NCBI GenBank assembly: GCA_964475165.1
Contig: CAYYVN010000003.1
Span: 62,001 to 126,000, forward strand
DNA from: CAYUHK01 sp964475165
GTDB lineage: Bacteria > Verrucomicrobiota > Kiritimatiellia > JAAZAB01
Length of the DNA: 64,000 bases
Direction of reading: 5' to 3'
Shown piece after piece: positions 42,322-51,587 of this stretch (its first letter is position 1; every line of letters begins with the position of its first letter). The position numbers and the translations under genes are program-made. The notes under the pieces were generated by a model, which was given only the letters and a program-made list of their open reading frames with translations, had not been told where the DNA came from and did not search any database.

Positions 42322-42954
42322 ATGGCTTCGGTGAGTGAATGGATCGCCCGAGAATTCTTTGAGACTCTGGGCTATATGGTCAGTCAGCCGCGCAAGTATT
42401 CGCCTTCCGGCCGCCGCAAGCGCCTAGAAGAAGAAGTGGATCTCGTCGTGGCGCATCCGCTCCGCACGGAATTGAAGCTGCCCGCCAGCATGCTGTGGAG
42501 CGCGACGGATCTAGAGGGTATTCCGCGCGCCGTGGTCGGCATTTACGGCTGGCACACGGAGCGTTTCTATCCCACCTTGCTGGAACATATCCCCGAGATG
42601 CTGCGCTTTGCCAGCGAGGATTCCATGCGCCTGGTAACGCGCCAAATGGGTGCGGCGCCCATGGCAAAAATTCTCTGTTTTCCGCAATTACCCGTCTCGG
42701 AAAAATCCAAGAACGATACGCTGCGCTTATTGAAGCAGAAAGGTATCGACGGCATATTGCTCTTTCAGACCATGCTCTTTGAACTGATTCGGCGCGTGGA
42801 TATCAATAAGAACTATGATAAATCGGATCTGCTGCAGACCCTGCGCCTGCTCAAGAATTATGACCTCATCAAAACCCCGCAGCTGGAATTGTTCGGCAGG
42901 CGGCCTAAGCGCCGTTCCTCCAAAACAGTTGGCTCCCAGCCGACGGGCGCCTGA
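42322..42954 (+). CDS. Conserved-looking hypothetical protein, cytosolic
   Basis: A 210-residue protein I cannot assign. The start has GGAG seven bases upstream, and codon usage looks like the neighbours. The first 45 residues (EWIAREFFETLGYMVSQP, then a basic stretch and EEEVDLVV) resemble the beginning of restriction-endonuclease-like nuclease folds, but a full PD-(D/E)xK set is not clear. A central IYGWHTERFYPTLLEHIPEMLRF helix pair and a Lys/Arg-rich C-terminal tail follow. No signal peptide or membrane segment. It sits 103 bases after nadK and 21 before dprA, so a DNA-related role is possible but unproven. Confidence 0.65.
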   Translation: MASVSEWIAREFFETLGYMVSQPRKYSPSGRRKRLEEEVDLVVAHPLRTELKLPASMLWSATDLEGIPRAVVGIYGWHTERFYPTLLEHIPEMLRFASEDSMRLVTRQMGAAPMAKILCFPQLPVSEKSKNDTLRLLKQKGIDGILLFQTMLFELIRRVDINKNYDKSDLLQTLRLLKNYDLIKTPQLELFGRRPKRRSSKTVGSQPTGA

Positions 42955-42975
42955 TTAACGCCGAGGAGCAAGGCA

Positions 42976-44073
42976 TTGGATGAGCGTGAGGCATATATCG
43001 CGCTGAACCTGATGGCCGCTATCGGCCCGGTCAGCGTGCGCGCCTTGATAGCCACGCTGGGTACACCCCAAGCTATTTTCCAGGCCAGGCGCCCGGAGCT
43101 CTTGCGCGCCCCGGGCGTCGGCCCCAAGCTGGCCGACTCCATCCTGGCCCAACGCGATCACGTCCAACCAGGGCGGGAGCTGGAGCGCTGCCACAAATTG
43201 GGCGCTCATATCCTGACGCCAGCGGATGCCGCCTACCCTGCCGCCTTACGGCAGATCCATGATCCACCCCTGGCCCTCTATGTCAGCGGCACTCTGCAGC
43301 CTGGCGATAAGCGGGCCGTGAGCGTGGTGGGCTCGCGGCAGAGCACCTTATATGGACGCGAGTGCGCTGAAAAACTGGCCTATCAATTAGTCCAGACCGG
43401 CTTCGTCGTGGTCAGCGGCCTGGCCCGCGGCATTGATACGGCGGCGCACCGGGGCGCCTTGCGCGGGGGCGGCCGCACTTTGGCCGTGCTGGGCGGTGCC
43501 TTGGATTGCCTCTATCCAGCCGAAAATTCCGCCTTGGCACGGGAGATCGCCGAGCGGGGCGCTATGCTGAGCGAATTCCCGCTGGGGCGCCAGCCAGATA
43601 AAACCACTTTTCCCATGCGCAATCGTATCATCAGCGGGCTATCCATGGGCACGGTGGTAGTCGAAGCCAGGTTGGGCAGCGGCGCGCTGATCACGGCCGC
43701 CCAGGCCTTGGAGCAGGGGCGGGCCGTCTTTGCCGTGCCCGGGCGGATTGATTCCTCATCATCCAAGGGCGCCCATCAGTTACTTAAAAGCGGCGCGCGG
43801 CTCCTGGAAAGCGTGGATGATATTCTGGAGGAATTTGAGTTCCTGCTTCCAGCTTCCCAACGCCCGGGCAAAGCTCCCGCCGCACCCCGGCCTGTCCTGC
43901 TGCCCGAAGAGGAAAAAATCGTGCAGGCCCTGGAGGAAGGCGAACAGGATCTGGATGCCCTCACGCGCGCCAGCGGCCTGCCAGCGGCGCGCATCAGCGC
44001 GCTGCTGATCGGGCTGGAAATGAAACGCGTGGTGCGCATGCAGCCGGGGCGTCGGGTGTTTTTAATCCGCTAA
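42976..44073 (+). CDS. dprA: DNA processing protein DprA (Smf)
   Basis: Loads RecA on incoming single-stranded DNA in natural transformation, 365 residues. An N-terminal helical (SAM/HhH-like) part with RAPGVGPKLADSIL leads to the Rossmann-like core: AVSVVGSRQSTLYGRE, VVSGLARGIDTAAHRGAL near 155, TLAVLGGALDCLYPAEN, SEFPLGRQPDKTTFPMRNRIISG and VVVEARLGSGALITA. A C-terminal winged-helix part (about 305-365) follows. The start is a TTG at 42976 with GAGGAG upstream; no in-frame ATG gives the usual N-terminus. Confidence 0.95.
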   Translation: MDEREAYIALNLMAAIGPVSVRALIATLGTPQAIFQARRPELLRAPGVGPKLADSILAQRDHVQPGRELERCHKLGAHILTPADAAYPAALRQIHDPPLALYVSGTLQPGDKRAVSVVGSRQSTLYGRECAEKLAYQLVQTGFVVVSGLARGIDTAAHRGALRGGGRTLAVLGGALDCLYPAENSALAREIAERGAMLSEFPLGRQPDKTTFPMRNRIISGLSMGTVVVEARLGSGALITAAQALEQGRAVFAVPGRIDSSSSKGAHQLLKSGARLLESVDDILEEFEFLLPASQRPGKAPAAPRPVLLPEEEKIVQALEEGEQDLDALTRASGLPAARISALLIGLEMKRVVRMQPGRRVFLIR

Positions 44074-44138
44074 ACACCCAGCGCCGGGCGCGCTTGCGCG
44101 CGGAACCCTCTAGCAGCACCGGACCGGAGCTGACGCCT

Positions 44139-47100
44139 CTACCCTTGGGTTGCCGGGGCGGCGGGTGCCTCTCCCGGCACCTCCCCCGTGCAAGGCGGCA
44201 GACCCGCCAGCTTCTGGTAAAGATCCGCGCGCGCGGCTACTAATTTATCGGCGGACTGCATGAGCCGCGCCGCAACCTCCGGATGGGTCTGCTTCAGCAC
44301 GCGGAAGCGATTCTCCTGCATAACCGCTTCGCTATATTTCAAGGTCGGCGGCTTGCTATCGAGCGTTAAGGGATTCTGGCCCGTGGCGCTCAGGGCAGGA
44401 TTATAACGATAGAGTGGGAAGCGTCCCGATTGGACGGCGGCCTTTTCCGCCACCAACCCGCGCGTCATATTGATGCCATGAGCGATGCAATGCGAGTAAG
44501 CGATGATGATCGCCGGGCCGTCATAGGCATCGGCCTCGACGAAGGCGCGCACCACCTGATTGGGGTTGGCACCCAGGGCCACCGTGGCCACATAGATGTT
44601 GCCATAGGTCATGCAAATCATACCTAAGTCTTTTTTCATCAAAGGCTTGCCAGCGGCAGCAAAGCGCGCCACCGCCCCCAGCGGCGTGGCCTTGGAGGCC
44701 TGCCCACCGGTATTGGAATAGACTTCCGTATCCAAGACCAAAACATTGATGTTGCGCCCTGAGGCCAAGACATGATCCAGCCCGCCATAGCCGATATCAT
44801 AGGCCCAGCCATCGCCGCCGACGGCCCAGACCGATTTCTTGACGAGATAATCGGCCACCGAGAGCAGCTGTTTGGCCCAATCTGAATCGCAGCTGGCCAG
44901 CCGTTCCTTGAGGCGTGCTACGCGGACGCGTTGCTCCTCAATGCCCACCGGCGTGGATTGATCGGCGTTCCTGATCTCCTCGAGCAGCGGGCGCAGCTCC
45001 GCGCAGTTGCCCGCCTCCTGGGCTATCAAGTTCCAGGCATGATCCTCGAACTTATCCACCGCCAAACGCATGCCATAAGCGAATTCGGCATTATCCTCAA
45101 AGAGCGAGTTGGACCAGGCCGGACCGCGTCCATCTTCCCGCACCGTGTAGGGAGTGGTCGGCAGGTTAGCGCCGTAGATTGAGGAACAGCCAGTGGCATT
45201 ACCGATCAGGGCGCGATCCCCGAAAAGCTGGGTAAGCAGCTTGACATAGGGCGTCTCTCCGCAGCCGGCACAGGCGCCGGAGAACTCGAACATGGCCCGT
45301 ACAAATTGGCTGCCCTTGATGGTGCCCCGATTGTAGAGCTTGGGGTCCATATCAGGAATGTTCATGAAGAACTGGAAGTTCTCAGCCTCGGGCTGCCGCA
45401 AGGGCAGCTGCGGGGTCATATTGATCGCACGCCGGCCGGTTTCCTGCCGGGTCTGCGGATCGCGTTCGCGGCCCGGACAGTTCTGCACGCAGATCCCGCA
45501 GCCGGTACAGTCTTCCGGCGCCACTTGCACGGTGAATTTCATACCGGCATATTCCTTGCCACGCGCCTCGACCGACTTGAAAGTCGACGGGGCATCCGCC
45601 AGGCGTTGGGCCTCATAGACCTTCACCCGAATGGCGGCATGGGGACAAACCAGCGAGCATTGTCCGCACTGAATGCAGAGCGTGGGATCCCAGGCCGGGA
45701 TATCGGTGGCGATATTGCGCTTCTCGAATTGAGTGGTGCCGGTGGGCCAGGTGCCATCGGCCGGCATCGCGCTGACCGGCAATTCGTTGCCGCGCTGGCT
45801 CATGATCATGGCGGTGACGGTGCGGACGAATTCCGGCGCGTCGGCGGCGACCGTCGGCGGCATCTTGATTTTGCCGGAAGGCCGCGCCGGAACGGCGACC
45901 TCATGCAGGTTAGCTACGGCGGAATCCACGGCGCGATAGTTCATGGCCACGACTTCCTCGCCCTTGCGGCCGTAAGTATCGTGGATGGCTTTCTTGAGAG
46001 CGGCAATCGCTTTATCCGCCGGCAAGACCCCTGCAATCTGGAAGAAACAGGTCTGCATGATGGTGTTGATGCGCGAGCCCAGCTTGAGTTCCCGGGCCAG
46101 CTTGACGGCGTCGATCACATAGAACTTGATCTTCTTCTTGATGATCTGACGCGCCACTTCATCGGGAATCTGGCGCCAGACTTCGTCCGCGCCATAGGGG
46201 CTATTGAGCAGAAAGACGGCCCCCGGCCTGGCATCCTTGAGCAGATCGTATTTTTCCAGGAAGGAAAACTGATGACAGGCCACGAAATCGACTCGCGTGC
46301 AAAGATAGGGGCTTTGAATGGGCGTGGGACCGAAGCGCAGATGCGAAATAGTCACCGCCCCCGCTTTTTTGGAATCATACTCGAAATAGCCCTGGGCAAA
46401 ATTATCGGTGTCATCGCCGATGATTTTGATCGAATTTTTATTGGCACCCACTGTGCCATCCGAGCCCAAGCCATAAAACTTGCATTCGATACGGCCGGGA
46501 TGAACCAATTGAAAGCGCTGATCCACCTTGAGGCTGCTCCCGGTGACATCATCATGGATACCCACCGTGAAATGGTTCAGGCCTTTTTTGCCCAGGTTAT
46601 CGAAGACGGCCTTGACCATGGCCGGGGTGAACTCCTTGGAGCCCAGGCCATAGCGCCCGCCGCGAATACGCGGATATTGGCGGCTGGTAATCCATTTCTC
46701 GCTCAAGGCCTCGCCCAGGGCCGCGCGCACATCCAGATAAAGCGGCTCACCAATGGCGCCCGGTTCCTTGGTGCGGTCTAAAACGGCGATGGCCTTGACC
46801 GTCTTGGGCAAGGCCTGGATGAAGGCCTGCACATCAAAGGGACGAAACAGACGCACCTTCAACACGCCAACTTTTTTGCCCTTGGCCACCAGTTCGTTGA
46901 CGGTCTCATGTACGGTTTCGGCGCCGGAACCCATGATGATGATGATGCGTTCGGCATCCGCGGCTCCGACATAATCAAACAGTTTATATTGGCGCCCGGT
47001 CAGCTGGGCGAATTTATTCATCTGCTGCTGAACCAGGGCGGGAGCCGCCAGATAATAGGGGTTGACTGTTTCGCGGCCCTGAAAATAAACATCCGGGTTC

Positions 47101-47756
47101 TGGGAAGTGCCGCGCAGGACCGGCCGATCCGGCGAAATGCCGCGGCGCCGATGAGCCAGCACCAGCTCATCGCTGATCATCTCGCGAATAACGCGCTCAT
47201 CTATCTCCTCAATTTTCTGAACTTCATGCGAGGTCCGAAAGCCATCGAAGAAATGAATGAAAGGCACGCGGGTCGCCAGCGTGGCGGCATGCGCGATCAG
47301 CGCCAGATCCATGACTTCCTGGACGCTGTTGGAGGCCAAGAAAGCGAAGCCCGTAGCGCGAGCCGCCATGACATCCGAGTGATCGCCAAATATGGACAGC
47401 GCCTGGCAGGCCAGGGCGCGCGCGGAAACATGGAATACCGTGCTGGTTAACTCCCCGGCAATCTTATACATATTGGGAATCATCAAGAGCAAGCCCTGGG
47501 AGGCGGTGAAAGTGGTGGAAAGCGCGCCGGCGGTCAAGGCGCCATGTACGGCCCCGCTGGCCCCGCCCTCCGACTGCAGCTCCACCACCTCGGGGATGGT
47601 GCCCCAGATATTCTTTTTGCCGGCCGCACTCAATTCATCGGCCAGCTCGCCCATATTGGATGAGGGCGTGATCGGATAAATGGCGCAGATTTCGCTGACC
47701 GCATGGGCGATTGTGGCGGCGGCTGCATTTCCATCGTACATTTCCTTTTTGGCCAT
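44139..47756 (-). CDS. nifJ: Pyruvate:ferredoxin (flavodoxin) oxidoreductase
   Basis: Single-chain PFOR of 1205 residues that oxidises pyruvate to acetyl-CoA and CO2, reducing ferredoxin. All domains are present: pyrimidine-binding N-terminal part (MYDGNAAAATIAHAVSEI), the transketolase-like and CoA regions, EKR region, two 4Fe-4S motifs CIQCGQCSLVCPH and CTGCGICVQNCPGRE, and the C-terminal TPP domain with the proximal-cluster cysteines in FSGACAGCGETPY and NATGCSSIYG, GDGWAYDIGYGGLDHVL and YSNTGGQASKATPLG. The ATG at 47756 has GAGGAG nine bases upstream; an in-frame GTG at 47789 is rejected. It supports an anaerobic, fermentative metabolism. Confidence 0.97.
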   Translation of the reverse strand: MAKKEMYDGNAAAATIAHAVSEICAIYPITPSSNMGELADELSAAGKKNIWGTIPEVVELQSEGGASGAVHGALTAGALSTTFTASQGLLLMIPNMYKIAGELTSTVFHVSARALACQALSIFGDHSDVMAARATGFAFLASNSVQEVMDLALIAHAATLATRVPFIHFFDGFRTSHEVQKIEEIDERVIREMISDELVLAHRRRGISPDRPVLRGTSQNPDVYFQGRETVNPYYLAAPALVQQQMNKFAQLTGRQYKLFDYVGAADAERIIIIMGSGAETVHETVNELVAKGKKVGVLKVRLFRPFDVQAFIQALPKTVKAIAVLDRTKEPGAIGEPLYLDVRAALGEALSEKWITSRQYPRIRGGRYGLGSKEFTPAMVKAVFDNLGKKGLNHFTVGIHDDVTGSSLKVDQRFQLVHPGRIECKFYGLGSDGTVGANKNSIKIIGDDTDNFAQGYFEYDSKKAGAVTISHLRFGPTPIQSPYLCTRVDFVACHQFSFLEKYDLLKDARPGAVFLLNSPYGADEVWRQIPDEVARQIIKKKIKFYVIDAVKLARELKLGSRINTIMQTCFFQIAGVLPADKAIAALKKAIHDTYGRKGEEVVAMNYRAVDSAVANLHEVAVPARPSGKIKMPPTVAADAPEFVRTVTAMIMSQRGNELPVSAMPADGTWPTGTTQFEKRNIATDIPAWDPTLCIQCGQCSLVCPHAAIRVKVYEAQRLADAPSTFKSVEARGKEYAGMKFTVQVAPEDCTGCGICVQNCPGRERDPQTRQETGRRAINMTPQLPLRQPEAENFQFFMNIPDMDPKLYNRGTIKGSQFVRAMFEFSGACAGCGETPYVKLLTQLFGDRALIGNATGCSSIYGANLPTTPYTVREDGRGPAWSNSLFEDNAEFAYGMRLAVDKFEDHAWNLIAQEAGNCAELRPLLEEIRNADQSTPVGIEEQRVRVARLKERLASCDSDWAKQLLSVADYLVKKSVWAVGGDGWAYDIGYGGLDHVLASGRNINVLVLDTEVYSNTGGQASKATPLGAVARFAAAGKPLMKKDLGMICMTYGNIYVATVALGANPNQVVRAFVEADAYDGPAIIIAYSHCIAHGINMTRGLVAEKAAVQSGRFPLYRYNPALSATGQNPLTLDSKPPTLKYSEAVMQENRFRVLKQTHPEVAARLMQSADKLVAARADLYQKLAGLPPCTGEVPGEAPAAPATQG

Positions 47757-48076
47757 GGCAAAACTTCTCCTCATTAATTCTGTGTCCACAATAAAAACAG
47801 GGGGGCTACCGGGCCATCATTGCGCACTCACGCAGAAATGCGCCAATGAAGACGACAGCAAGAACAAAGCAAGATAACTTATTGGCGAGAAAAAAACAAG
47901 GAGTTTTTGCGCGCGCGAAAGCGCCCGGGCCCCAGATACCGCGCCGCCACCCCCCCAGCCACAGGGCTTAACTCTCCCGAGCTGACCCGGCCAGAGGCCC
48001 CGCGGCGGAGGCGGGCCGGTTAAGGGCGCACTATTTCGGTTGCGCTTCCCATGCCAGGGGTTAGAATAATCTCGCT
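47757..48076. other. 320-base intergenic region between nifJ and folE2
   Basis: No credible gene. The nifJ leader side (47757-47900) is AT-richer, with only weak minus-strand promoter matches (TTGTTT-17-TATCTT near 47880). The folE2 side is GC-rich. TTGCGC (48040-48045) and TAGAAT (48062-48067) with a 16-base spacer form a weak plus-strand promoter that would make folE2 nearly leaderless. I see no riboswitch or tRNA. Confidence 0.4.
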
Positions 48077-48886
48077 ATGAAAGATGTCCAAAGCCGCCGT
48101 GATTTTAGGCAGATCCCCATTCAGAAGGCTGGGATTAAAAATCTGCAGTATCCCCTTGCCGTACTGGACCGGGAGAACAAGATTCAACACACCGTGGGCC
48201 AGGTCAGCATGTTCGTGGATCTGCCGCATCATTTTAAGGGCACGCACATGTCGCGCTTTGTGGAGCTGCTGAATGAACAGCGCGGCCAAATATCCCTGCG
48301 TAATATGGGCGCCATCCTCCAGGCCATGCTGGAGCGCTTTAATTCCTCCACCGCTCATCTGGAAATCCGCTTTCCCTATTTCATGGAAAAAACAGCACCG
48401 GTCTCCAAGGCCTCCTCCTTGATGAACTATCAATGCGCCTTGCTGGCCACCTATCAGCGCCAAGCGCGCCCGGCCCTGGATCTGATTGTGGAGGTCGTCG
48501 TACCGGTGACCACCCTCTGCCCCTGCTCCAAGGCCATCAGCACACAGGGCGCCCATAATCAGCGTTCCTGGATCACCATTCAGGCGCGCAGCCGCACCCT
48601 GGTCTGGATCGAAGAATTGATCGAAATCGCGGAATCCGCCGCCAGTTCCGGCCTCTATTCCCTGCTCAAGCGCGCCGATGAAAAACTGCTCACCGAACAA
48701 GCCTATGCCCGGCCGCGCTTCGCGGAGGATGTGGCGCGCGGCGTGGCGCGCAAGCTGCGCCGGGACCCGCGCATCACCTGGTTTCTGGTGAGCAGCGAGA
48801 ACCTGGAAAGCATCCATAACCATAACGCTTACGCCATGGTCACCAGTGCCGGCCTCCAAAAACCGGCGCGCCGCGCGCCGCGCTGA
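48077..48886 (+). CDS. folE2: GTP cyclohydrolase I type B (FolE2)
   Basis: Converts GTP to 7,8-dihydroneopterin triphosphate at the start of folate (and some deazapurine) synthesis, 269 residues. The N-terminal DVQSRRDFRQIPIQKAGIKN and the metal-site block TTLCPCSKAISTQGAHNQR near residue 148 are diagnostic of the Zn-independent, tunnel-fold type B enzyme. The C-terminal VSSENLESIHNHNAYAM is also family-typical. It stands alone, convergent with panE. Confidence 0.95.
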   Translation: MKDVQSRRDFRQIPIQKAGIKNLQYPLAVLDRENKIQHTVGQVSMFVDLPHHFKGTHMSRFVELLNEQRGQISLRNMGAILQAMLERFNSSTAHLEIRFPYFMEKTAPVSKASSLMNYQCALLATYQRQARPALDLIVEVVVPVTTLCPCSKAISTQGAHNQRSWITIQARSRTLVWIEELIEIAESAASSGLYSLLKRADEKLLTEQAYARPRFAEDVARGVARKLRRDPRITWFLVSSENLESIHNHNAYAMVTSAGLQKPARRAPR

Positions 48887-48893
48887 AAACCGT

Positions 48894-49796
48894 TTAGCCG
48901 CTCGCTGCCCGCAGGCGCCGCACCAGATCCGTATTGACCGGCGTGGCCAGGTCCAGGGCCGCCGCCGCGCGGATGATGGCCCCATTGATAGCGTCAATTT
49001 CTGTACGCCCACCCCGGCGCACATCCTGCAACATCGAGGAAAAATTAGTGGCCGTACGTCGACAGACCTCTTCCACCGCCGCCACCGGATCAGGGTAAAG
49101 CAGGCGGATGCCCTGACGCTCCGCCACCGCAGCCGATTCCAGCGCCGCCGCACGCAATAGATCGCGCCAGGATCTTAATTCCAGCAGCTGACCATTGGGC
49201 ACTCCGGCCAAGGCCGAAACCGGTCCAATCGCCGCATTGATGACCAGTTTGCTCCAGAGCACCGGCAATATTTCCGGCGCCGGCTCTGTGGCCAGGCCAG
49301 CCGCACTCAGGCTATAGGCCAGCTTTTTAATGGCGCGCTGATGGGCGTGCGGAGAGCTGACCGTCGTAGGTCCAGAGCCGGCATGGCGCACATGCCCGGT
49401 CCCCAGCAGGGTGGCGCCATGCGCGGTGACACCGGCGAAAACGCGGGAGGCGGGCAGAATCGTCAGCAACTGCTCCACATTGCCCAAGCCGTTTTGCAAG
49501 GTTAAGACCTGCGTATGGCTGGCGGCCAGGAGAGTGAGAGCCGGCAAGACGCTGCCCGTATCAAAGGCTTTGACGCAAACTATGACCAGATCAGCGCCGG
49601 CGAGCGTAACGGCGTGGGTGGTGACCCGGATGGGGATCCGCCGCCGCCCGTGTTGATCCTCGATCTGGAGCCCCTGCTGCATGATTTGGGCAGCGCGGGC
49701 GGGATGCTTATCCAATATATGCACTTCATGCGCACTGGCAAGCAACCCGGCCAACAAACTGCCCATGGCCCCGGGACCGATAATGACAATTTTCAT
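48894..49796 (-). CDS. panE: 2-dehydropantoate 2-reductase
   Basis: NADPH-dependent ketopantoate reductase of pantothenate/CoA synthesis, 300 residues. The N-terminal Rossmann motif IGPGAMGSLLAGLLA, VCVKAFDT, LQNGLGNVE and the GVTAHGATLL segment are clear; catalytic Lys is in LWSKLVINAAIGPVSAL near residue 175, and the C-terminal helical domain has SSMLQDVRRGGRTEIDAINGAI, which is the family signature. It is monocistronic. Confidence 0.94.
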   Translation of the reverse strand: MKIVIIGPGAMGSLLAGLLASAHEVHILDKHPARAAQIMQQGLQIEDQHGRRRIPIRVTTHAVTLAGADLVIVCVKAFDTGSVLPALTLLAASHTQVLTLQNGLGNVEQLLTILPASRVFAGVTAHGATLLGTGHVRHAGSGPTTVSSPHAHQRAIKKLAYSLSAAGLATEPAPEILPVLWSKLVINAAIGPVSALAGVPNGQLLELRSWRDLLRAAALESAAVAERQGIRLLYPDPVAAVEEVCRRTATNFSSMLQDVRRGGRTEIDAINGAIIRAAAALDLATPVNTDLVRRLRAASG

Positions 49797-50065
49797 AATG
49801 CAAAAGCTACCCTTGTGTAAGGCAGTTTAACATTCGCGGCCAGGAAAAGGAACCCTCATTCCGCGCACCCAGCAGATGCGCGCGCCGCGCCGGCATTTGC
49901 CAAGCTTGAGGAATGTTTTCATTTCCCAGGCCGGCGCTGGCCTGCTACACTCGCTGCTGAGGCCGGCCTCGACGACGGCCAGGCCGATGCCAAGCAACCG
50001 GGAGAGACGGCTGGCATGAGGCCCAAAAATTGATCCGGTCGCCAGCGCCAAGGGCCATTCAACTG

Positions 50066-51400
50066 ATGCCATTAATCAACAAATTAAGCTCCCGGCTGCT
50101 CCTCTGCGGGGCAAGCTTGAGCCTCTGCCTGATGCTGCCGAGCATGGCGCATACATCTGAGGCGCTGGAGGCCCTGATAACTGCGGCTGATTTATGGGCG
50201 CTAGACACCGAGGCCTTTGCGCGTAAGGTCGCCGCCCTATCATTCTACTGGCTGAGCGAGGACAAATCCGCCGCGCGGTCTCAGGCGCCGGGCCTGACCT
50301 TGCGCGAAGCGCCGGTGGTGGAGGTGCAGGCCCGTTTTGCCGACAACACATTGGCGGAGCTGGTGCTTTCCTTTTATAATCGCGGCGATGTGGGGCAGAT
50401 CGATAGAGCGGAATTTGAACGACAATACGAGACTTGCTCCAATGTTATCGCCCGGCTGGCCGCGGTTGAAGGCCGCAGCTGGCTGCGCCCGCCGGCTGGC
50501 GCCCGGCAGAGCCTGCGGGTCGCGCCACGGATCGTGGTCTGGACAGCAGCCCAGAGCGTCTATCGCCTGGAAGCCGCCGCCTCAGAAATCAAAGATGCGA
50601 CCGGGAAAGCCACGCTCCGCCCTGAGTATATCACGCTTTCCATCAAACCGCCGGCCGGCGTCAGCAGGGTCGCTCCCGTCGGCATGCCCAGCGGGCGAGC
50701 CGGCCTGGTGGCTTTGCGGCAGCGCGTGAAGAGAATGCCGAATGGCGATGTCTTGCTCGAAGATATCCCCATGGTTGATCAGGGCCAAAAGGGCTATTGC
50801 GCCGCCGCCACCGCCGAGCGGGTCATGCGTTATTACGGCTTGGACTTTGACCAGCATGCCATCGCCCAGCACGCCAATACCTCCGCGCAAGGCACGGATA
50901 GCCAAGCGTTCGACGAAGCTTTATCCGCCATAGCACGGGCAGTCAGCCTGCGCCTGTGCACCCTGGAAAAACTGAAAATCTCGGGCATTCTCCGCCAGGT
51001 CAAGAGCTATAATCGGGAAGCCCAACGCCGGCGGGCGCCGGAAATCCTTTTGCCAACAGCGGGAGTCCTCAATATGAACGATATTTACTCCCAAATGGAT
51101 AAGGAGATATTCCTGCGCAGCCGCGCCGGCGCTGGCGAAGAAACCCGTTTCATGCGCAATGTTCAGGATAAGATCAATAGCGGCTATCCCCTCTTCTGGG
51201 GCGTGACGCTCGGCTTCGTGGATGAAGAGGTGCTGCCGCAGGGCAGTCGCGGGCATATGCGCTTGATCATAGGATATAATGCCAAGACAGGCACAATCTT
51301 TTATTCGGATAGCTGGGGCGCCGGCCATGAAAAAAAACGCATGTCCCAGGCTGAGGCCTGCGCCATAACCACGGGGCTTTTCAGCATGGAGCCTGGTTAA
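50066..51400 (+). CDS. Secreted C39-like (papain-fold) cysteine peptidase homologue
   Basis: A 444-residue exported protein. An N-terminal signal peptide (about 1-30, SSRLLLCGASLSLCLMLPSMAHT) is followed by about 200 residues without recognised family. The C-terminal part, from about 235, is a C39_2-type papain fold: Cys245 in DQGQKGYCAAATAERVMRYYG, His397 in GHMRLIIGYN and Asp415 in YSDSWGA make a plausible catalytic triad. There is no ABC-transporter or bacteriocin gene nearby, so it is not a leader peptidase of a known system. The ATG at 50066 is chosen over an upstream in-frame start at 50030 because it opens directly onto the signal peptide. Substrate unknown. Confidence 0.75.
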   Translation: MPLINKLSSRLLLCGASLSLCLMLPSMAHTSEALEALITAADLWALDTEAFARKVAALSFYWLSEDKSAARSQAPGLTLREAPVVEVQARFADNTLAELVLSFYNRGDVGQIDRAEFERQYETCSNVIARLAAVEGRSWLRPPAGARQSLRVAPRIVVWTAAQSVYRLEAAASEIKDATGKATLRPEYITLSIKPPAGVSRVAPVGMPSGRAGLVALRQRVKRMPNGDVLLEDIPMVDQGQKGYCAAATAERVMRYYGLDFDQHAIAQHANTSAQGTDSQAFDEALSAIARAVSLRLCTLEKLKISGILRQVKSYNREAQRRRAPEILLPTAGVLNMNDIYSQMDKEIFLRSRAGAGEETRFMRNVQDKINSGYPLFWGVTLGFVDEEVLPQGSRGHMRLIIGYNAKTGTIFYSDSWGAGHEKKRMSQAEACAITTGLFSMEPG

Positions 51401-51527
51401 GGGCAGTTGCCCTGCGCAAGCTGGCCTCAGCCGCCGATGCCGAACCGCGCCCGTCCCGCCAGAGACAGCGGAGCGCCTCGCGCTTGGCTGGTCGCAGCCG
51501 ACGGCCCAAGCCAGCCTGATATTTACA

Positions 51528-51557
51528 TTGCTTATCCGGCCGCGCCTGTTTTATAAT
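51528..51557 (+). promoter_or_regulatory. Sigma-70 promoter for the histidine kinase operon
   Basis: TTGCTT (51528-51533) and a perfect TATAAT (51552-51557) with an 18-base spacer. The predicted start near 51564 leaves about 24 bases before the kinase ATG, which contain a GGAGG ribosome site. Confidence 0.7.
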
Positions 51558-51587
51558 GTGCCAAAATGACACGGTTGGAGGTGGGCT

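Noticed and set aside
45306..46781. A 491-codon plus-strand open frame
   Set aside because: It is a shadow of nifJ on the opposite strand, with a low-complexity translation.
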